From Lojkania enalia (taxonomy: Eukaryota; Ascomycota; Dothideomycetes; Pleosporales), in contig ML986595.1 of assembly GCA_010094045.1 (NCBI GenBank), positions 310,001 to 374,000 on the forward strand: a DNA stretch of 64,000 nt, in the 5' to 3' direction. The notes under the pieces were generated by a model, which was given only the letters and a program-made list of their open reading frames with translations, had not been told where the DNA came from and made no database searches. Positions 61,210-64,000 of the stretch are shown here, piece after piece (position 1 is the stretch's first letter; the number at the start of each line of letters is the position of its first letter). Both the position numbers and the translations under genes were made by a program.

Positions 61210-63505
61210 CGAAGTGACTGGAGTCGGATACACAAATTTTGGCTGGAGATGAGCACCTTCTCTCAAACTTGCCAAGGCTAGGTGCTTGAACTTGTTGATT
61301 AGAACGATTGGTTGGTGAGTAGGTGACTATAGAGAAAGGGGCAGCTTTTCCGGAGTCTGCTCTCAAAGACGCGTATATATACCAATTTGCACAGCCCTTT
61401 CTATAATGGATTAGTTGATAGGATAGGATTGCGGCAGGGAGACAGCTTCGCCCCGATGGATCAGACTAAACAGTGGGTGAATGGGCATCAGCACTATAAT
61501 CGAGCTTCGCACGAGTTTGATGACAGAAACTAAATACGCCCTGTCTTCCTATGCGGCACAGGGCGCTTTCTGGTGGTTCTCAAAGTATCGTCACCTACAT
61601 TGCGGTAGGAAAATTTTTTTTCCGCACTAAGGGTGAATATCTAGTTATTATCGTAGTGTAACTTAGTACGAGCTGTAATCATAAGAGGCGTAATATCGGG
61701 TATAGGTGCGTAGCTTATATCACAATTCTCAGCATAGGATAAACAAAATTACGAGCGCGACAATATCGTATTATAGCGTGGCACAGCTTTCTGCATATAT
61801 TGGGTACAACAAACAAATGCGACCACAACTATACTATGACCTAATCACTTTATTTGGTCGGAGTCGTATCGGGGATGGTTTTGTAGTTGTAGGCTGATCA
61901 ACTACCTCTCTATCACATGCTGTACTATACTATACTACTATATGGTCTTCCGCACAACTCTCAGATTCCTCTTTTACTCTGCGTTTATACTCCTCACAGA
62001 GATGAGATAGTTTGGTATGCCCGCCTAATAGCCTATTTACTACTAACGTATATAGGCTATCTCAGCTCTGCAAGCAGCGCTGTAACCGTACTGCCGGCGA
62101 AGGAAATGCTTAACACTGGTACACTTCATGCCGCTCTAAACAGAAATGTCTTAAATCTCTTTCGCGCTCGTAGAACTATTGACCCGAAAGTGTATTCGGA
62201 GGTCTTAACATTAGGGTTTCATATTCTGCAATCGACCTGTGAAGGCGGCCCTGATTCCGAGCCCACCCCTCGCAGCACCTATCTTCCACTTTCCAATGTA
62301 TCTTCGACGATAAGGGTGCATCTCCCAACAACAAGTTTCTCGCACTCAACTGTCCAGGCTGCCTCCTAGACATTGTTAGCGCCACCGCGTCCCTAGACAT
62401 CATCAAAATCCTGCCTAAACACAACGTCACTATCGCCAGTTCCCGCCCCACACACGCTCCTGCATAGAATGGTCGTCCCGTCGTGATTAATCTAAATGAT
62501 TCTAGAAGTTTACTATGCTATAATTAGTCTGGAATTTCTAAGAAGTTTTTAGTGTTATACTAAGAAATCATCTATACAGTGTCTGATTCATGAGATAATC
62601 TTAATCTTAGAACCTAAGCTGGCCGCGGGATCAGTCCCGACTTCATATATGTGCGTGGTCAACAGGATATATTTTGTTTGTACCCTATATATTCTGAAAA
62701 ATAAGCATGTTTTCGTCAAGAGACTCTAGTAACATGATCACAAACTCCATTTGTTTTGGCTTTACAGCCTGGAATCCCTGGGTTGGTTAGGATAATCGGT
62801 AACTATCCGAATAGGTAAAGCTCCTGTTGAGTTTCGTTTAAAAAAAAAAAGGGAAATGGGAGACCCAGCTGGAGAAAATTAGCGCGATAGGACATCTATC
62901 CCCGCCAAAGTAGCAAGATTCTACATTGGAGGCAGCTAATCTTTTTGCCAATTTGAATAAATTCTTATTCACTTTCCAATGTTCTACCCTGTCGGGAAAC
63001 CCTATTGAGCTATTAATATATTCAACAAGACGCATTTTCAATGAAGAGTCGAATTGTTTTCATCAACTTGTGTCTTTCTTGCGGCGACAGTTGTAAACTC
63101 CGGCTGAGCCTAAGTCGGTATTTCTGAGTTTGTGGCACCCCGATCAGTATGAAGCAGCCTCTGCAAATGCTAAACAGTTCTAATCGATCCTATACAAGAG
63201 AGAATAGGCAAAGCAGAATATACCATAGAACTCGCATCATTAAGAAAGGAGGATTGTGACTTTCATACGACGATCCTTAAGGGACATGGTTCTGAGTCTT
63301 AGATACGGGCGTTATCGATAGAGTACTTAGGTTTATGACTTGTGCCAAGCCATTGACGCGCCTTCACGCGTTTCGCTTGCGCCTTCCACTTTGCAGTTTA
63401 CTGTTTAACGTCCAGGTCTGCCATTCTGGCGCCTTTCTTTTCTATCGTGTTATTGTCTTCTAAGTGATTCATCGCATACGATACTAACACACTTTGAAGG
63501 CCATC
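61210..63505. other. AT-rich gene-poor region
   Basis: 2.3 kb with many stops in all frames, an ankyrin-like relic, and the dpb4 promoter at the right. Similar in look to 7.3-10.8 kb. No intact gene supported. Confidence 0.5.
62297..62467 (+). pseudogene. Ankyrin-repeat gene relic
   Basis: One frame reads about 56 residues ending at TAG 62465, including LLDIVSATASLDIIKILPKH, then NVTIASSRPTHAPA. This is close to the ankyrin pattern of a repeat end, D(I/A)VKLLL..GA.....PLHAAA. Substitutions such as L to P and A to T at core ankyrin positions, and lack of a surrounding gene, indicate decay. Upstream plus-strand frames to about 62190 are disrupted. Confidence 0.5.
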
Positions 63506-64000
63506 ATGCCCCCTAGAAAGAGCAATGCGTCCGCCGTCTCCCCCGAGGACTCCGCAAAAGCCTCCACCAAAGAAGATGGATTGAGCGTCGAGGTTCGGAC
63601 AATTAAACCCAAGTGATGAATTGTAACTGATAGCTATAGGACCTCAATCTCCCCAAATCCATAGTCCAGCGCCTCGCAAAGGGAGTGCTCCCACCGAACA
63701 CGCAGATACAGAAGGATGCGCTTCTAGCCATGTCGAAAAGCGCAACGGTCTTCGTAAATTACCTCACCCACCAGTACGTCATTGCGAAAGCTACATGCCT
63801 CCATAATAATTGAAGAAGACTAATATTTGGTGAAAGCGCTCAAGAAAATGCAGCAAGAAGCAATAAAAAGACAGTTATGCCAAAGGATGTCTTCGACGCG
63901 ATGATGGAGCTTGAGTTTGAAGGCTTTTTGCCACGTCTCGAAGCTGAAGTTGCTAGTGCGTAAAACTACATCTTTATTCTACCGCAGTACTGATATGGTC
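63506..64000 (+). CDS. dpb4: DNA polymerase epsilon histone-fold subunit Dpb4, 3' end missing
   Basis: Exons 63506-63592, 63640-63773 and 63837-63955 give the first 113 residues; a further GTGCGT donor at 63956 implies more exons beyond the window. After a disordered N-terminus ([15 protein letters not shown]) comes a CBF/NF-YB-type histone fold: [41 protein letters not shown], then [30 protein letters not shown]. Dpb4 is a small subunit of DNA polymerase epsilon and is shared with an ISWI-type remodeler (CHRAC-like) in known systems. Introns are 47 and 63 nt. Confidence 0.9.

Noticed and set aside
61917..62369. 150-codon plus-strand open frame
   Set aside because: It runs out of frame over the ankyrin relic and starts in low-complexity AT-rich DNA.

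Overview
This window comes from a filamentous ascomycete fungus (Pezizomycotina). The introns are mostly 46-84 nt with GT..AG ends and CTAAC- or CTGAC-like branch sites. The homologues are typical fungal ones (Clf1, Prp31, Nug1, Cch1, Bgl2-type glucanase, proline-pathway dehydrogenase), and compact gene blocks are separated by AT-rich decayed stretches that look like repeat-induced point mutation (RIP). I cannot fix the class from sequence alone.

Layout. 1-1434 holds the 5' part of a D-2-hydroxyacid dehydrogenase gene (minus strand, running off the left edge) with an unusually long intron. 2948-7262 is a divergent pair of splicing-factor genes, clf1 and prp31, sharing a promoter of 482 bp. 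7263-11791 is a gene-free relic zone, ending at a coiled-coil gene that carries two adjacent stop codons. 14908-17316 is a homeobox regulator with a 3.2-kb GC-rich upstream region. 20485-26371 holds a glycerol-phosphate-phosphatase-type HAD enzyme whose nucleophile lies on a 13-nt microexon, the ribosome-assembly GTPase nug1, and mitochondrial P5C dehydrogenase. 27795-33799 holds a DHA1-type MFS exporter with a GC-AG intron, a GH47 alpha-1,2-mannosidase and a secreted GH17 glucanase. 34551-47528 holds a DDT/PHD-finger chromatin protein, the 2159-residue calcium channel Cch1 and a small Ser-rich protein.

The right third (about 49-63 kb) is an accessory region. It has an arrestin-like gene, then three genes for secreted proteins spaced about 1-2 kb apart in sparse DNA: a 400-residue protein with an aerolysin-like Ser/Thr-rich section, a 197-residue Cys-containing protein with a Kex2 site, and a 380-residue preproprotein. 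The preproprotein starts with a signal peptide followed directly by three 16-residue units each ending in Lys-Arg, and ends in a nucleotidyltransferase-like domain. An F-box/LRR-like gene, an ankyrin-repeat relic and the 5' part of the histone-fold gene dpb4 complete the window.

The 57619-58817 preproprotein is the best candidate for an undescribed system: it has the architecture of fungal Kex2-processed repeat peptide precursors, but is fused to a putative enzyme domain. Exon boundaries throughout were placed by hand from splice signals, reading-frame continuity and family conservation. None has transcript support here.
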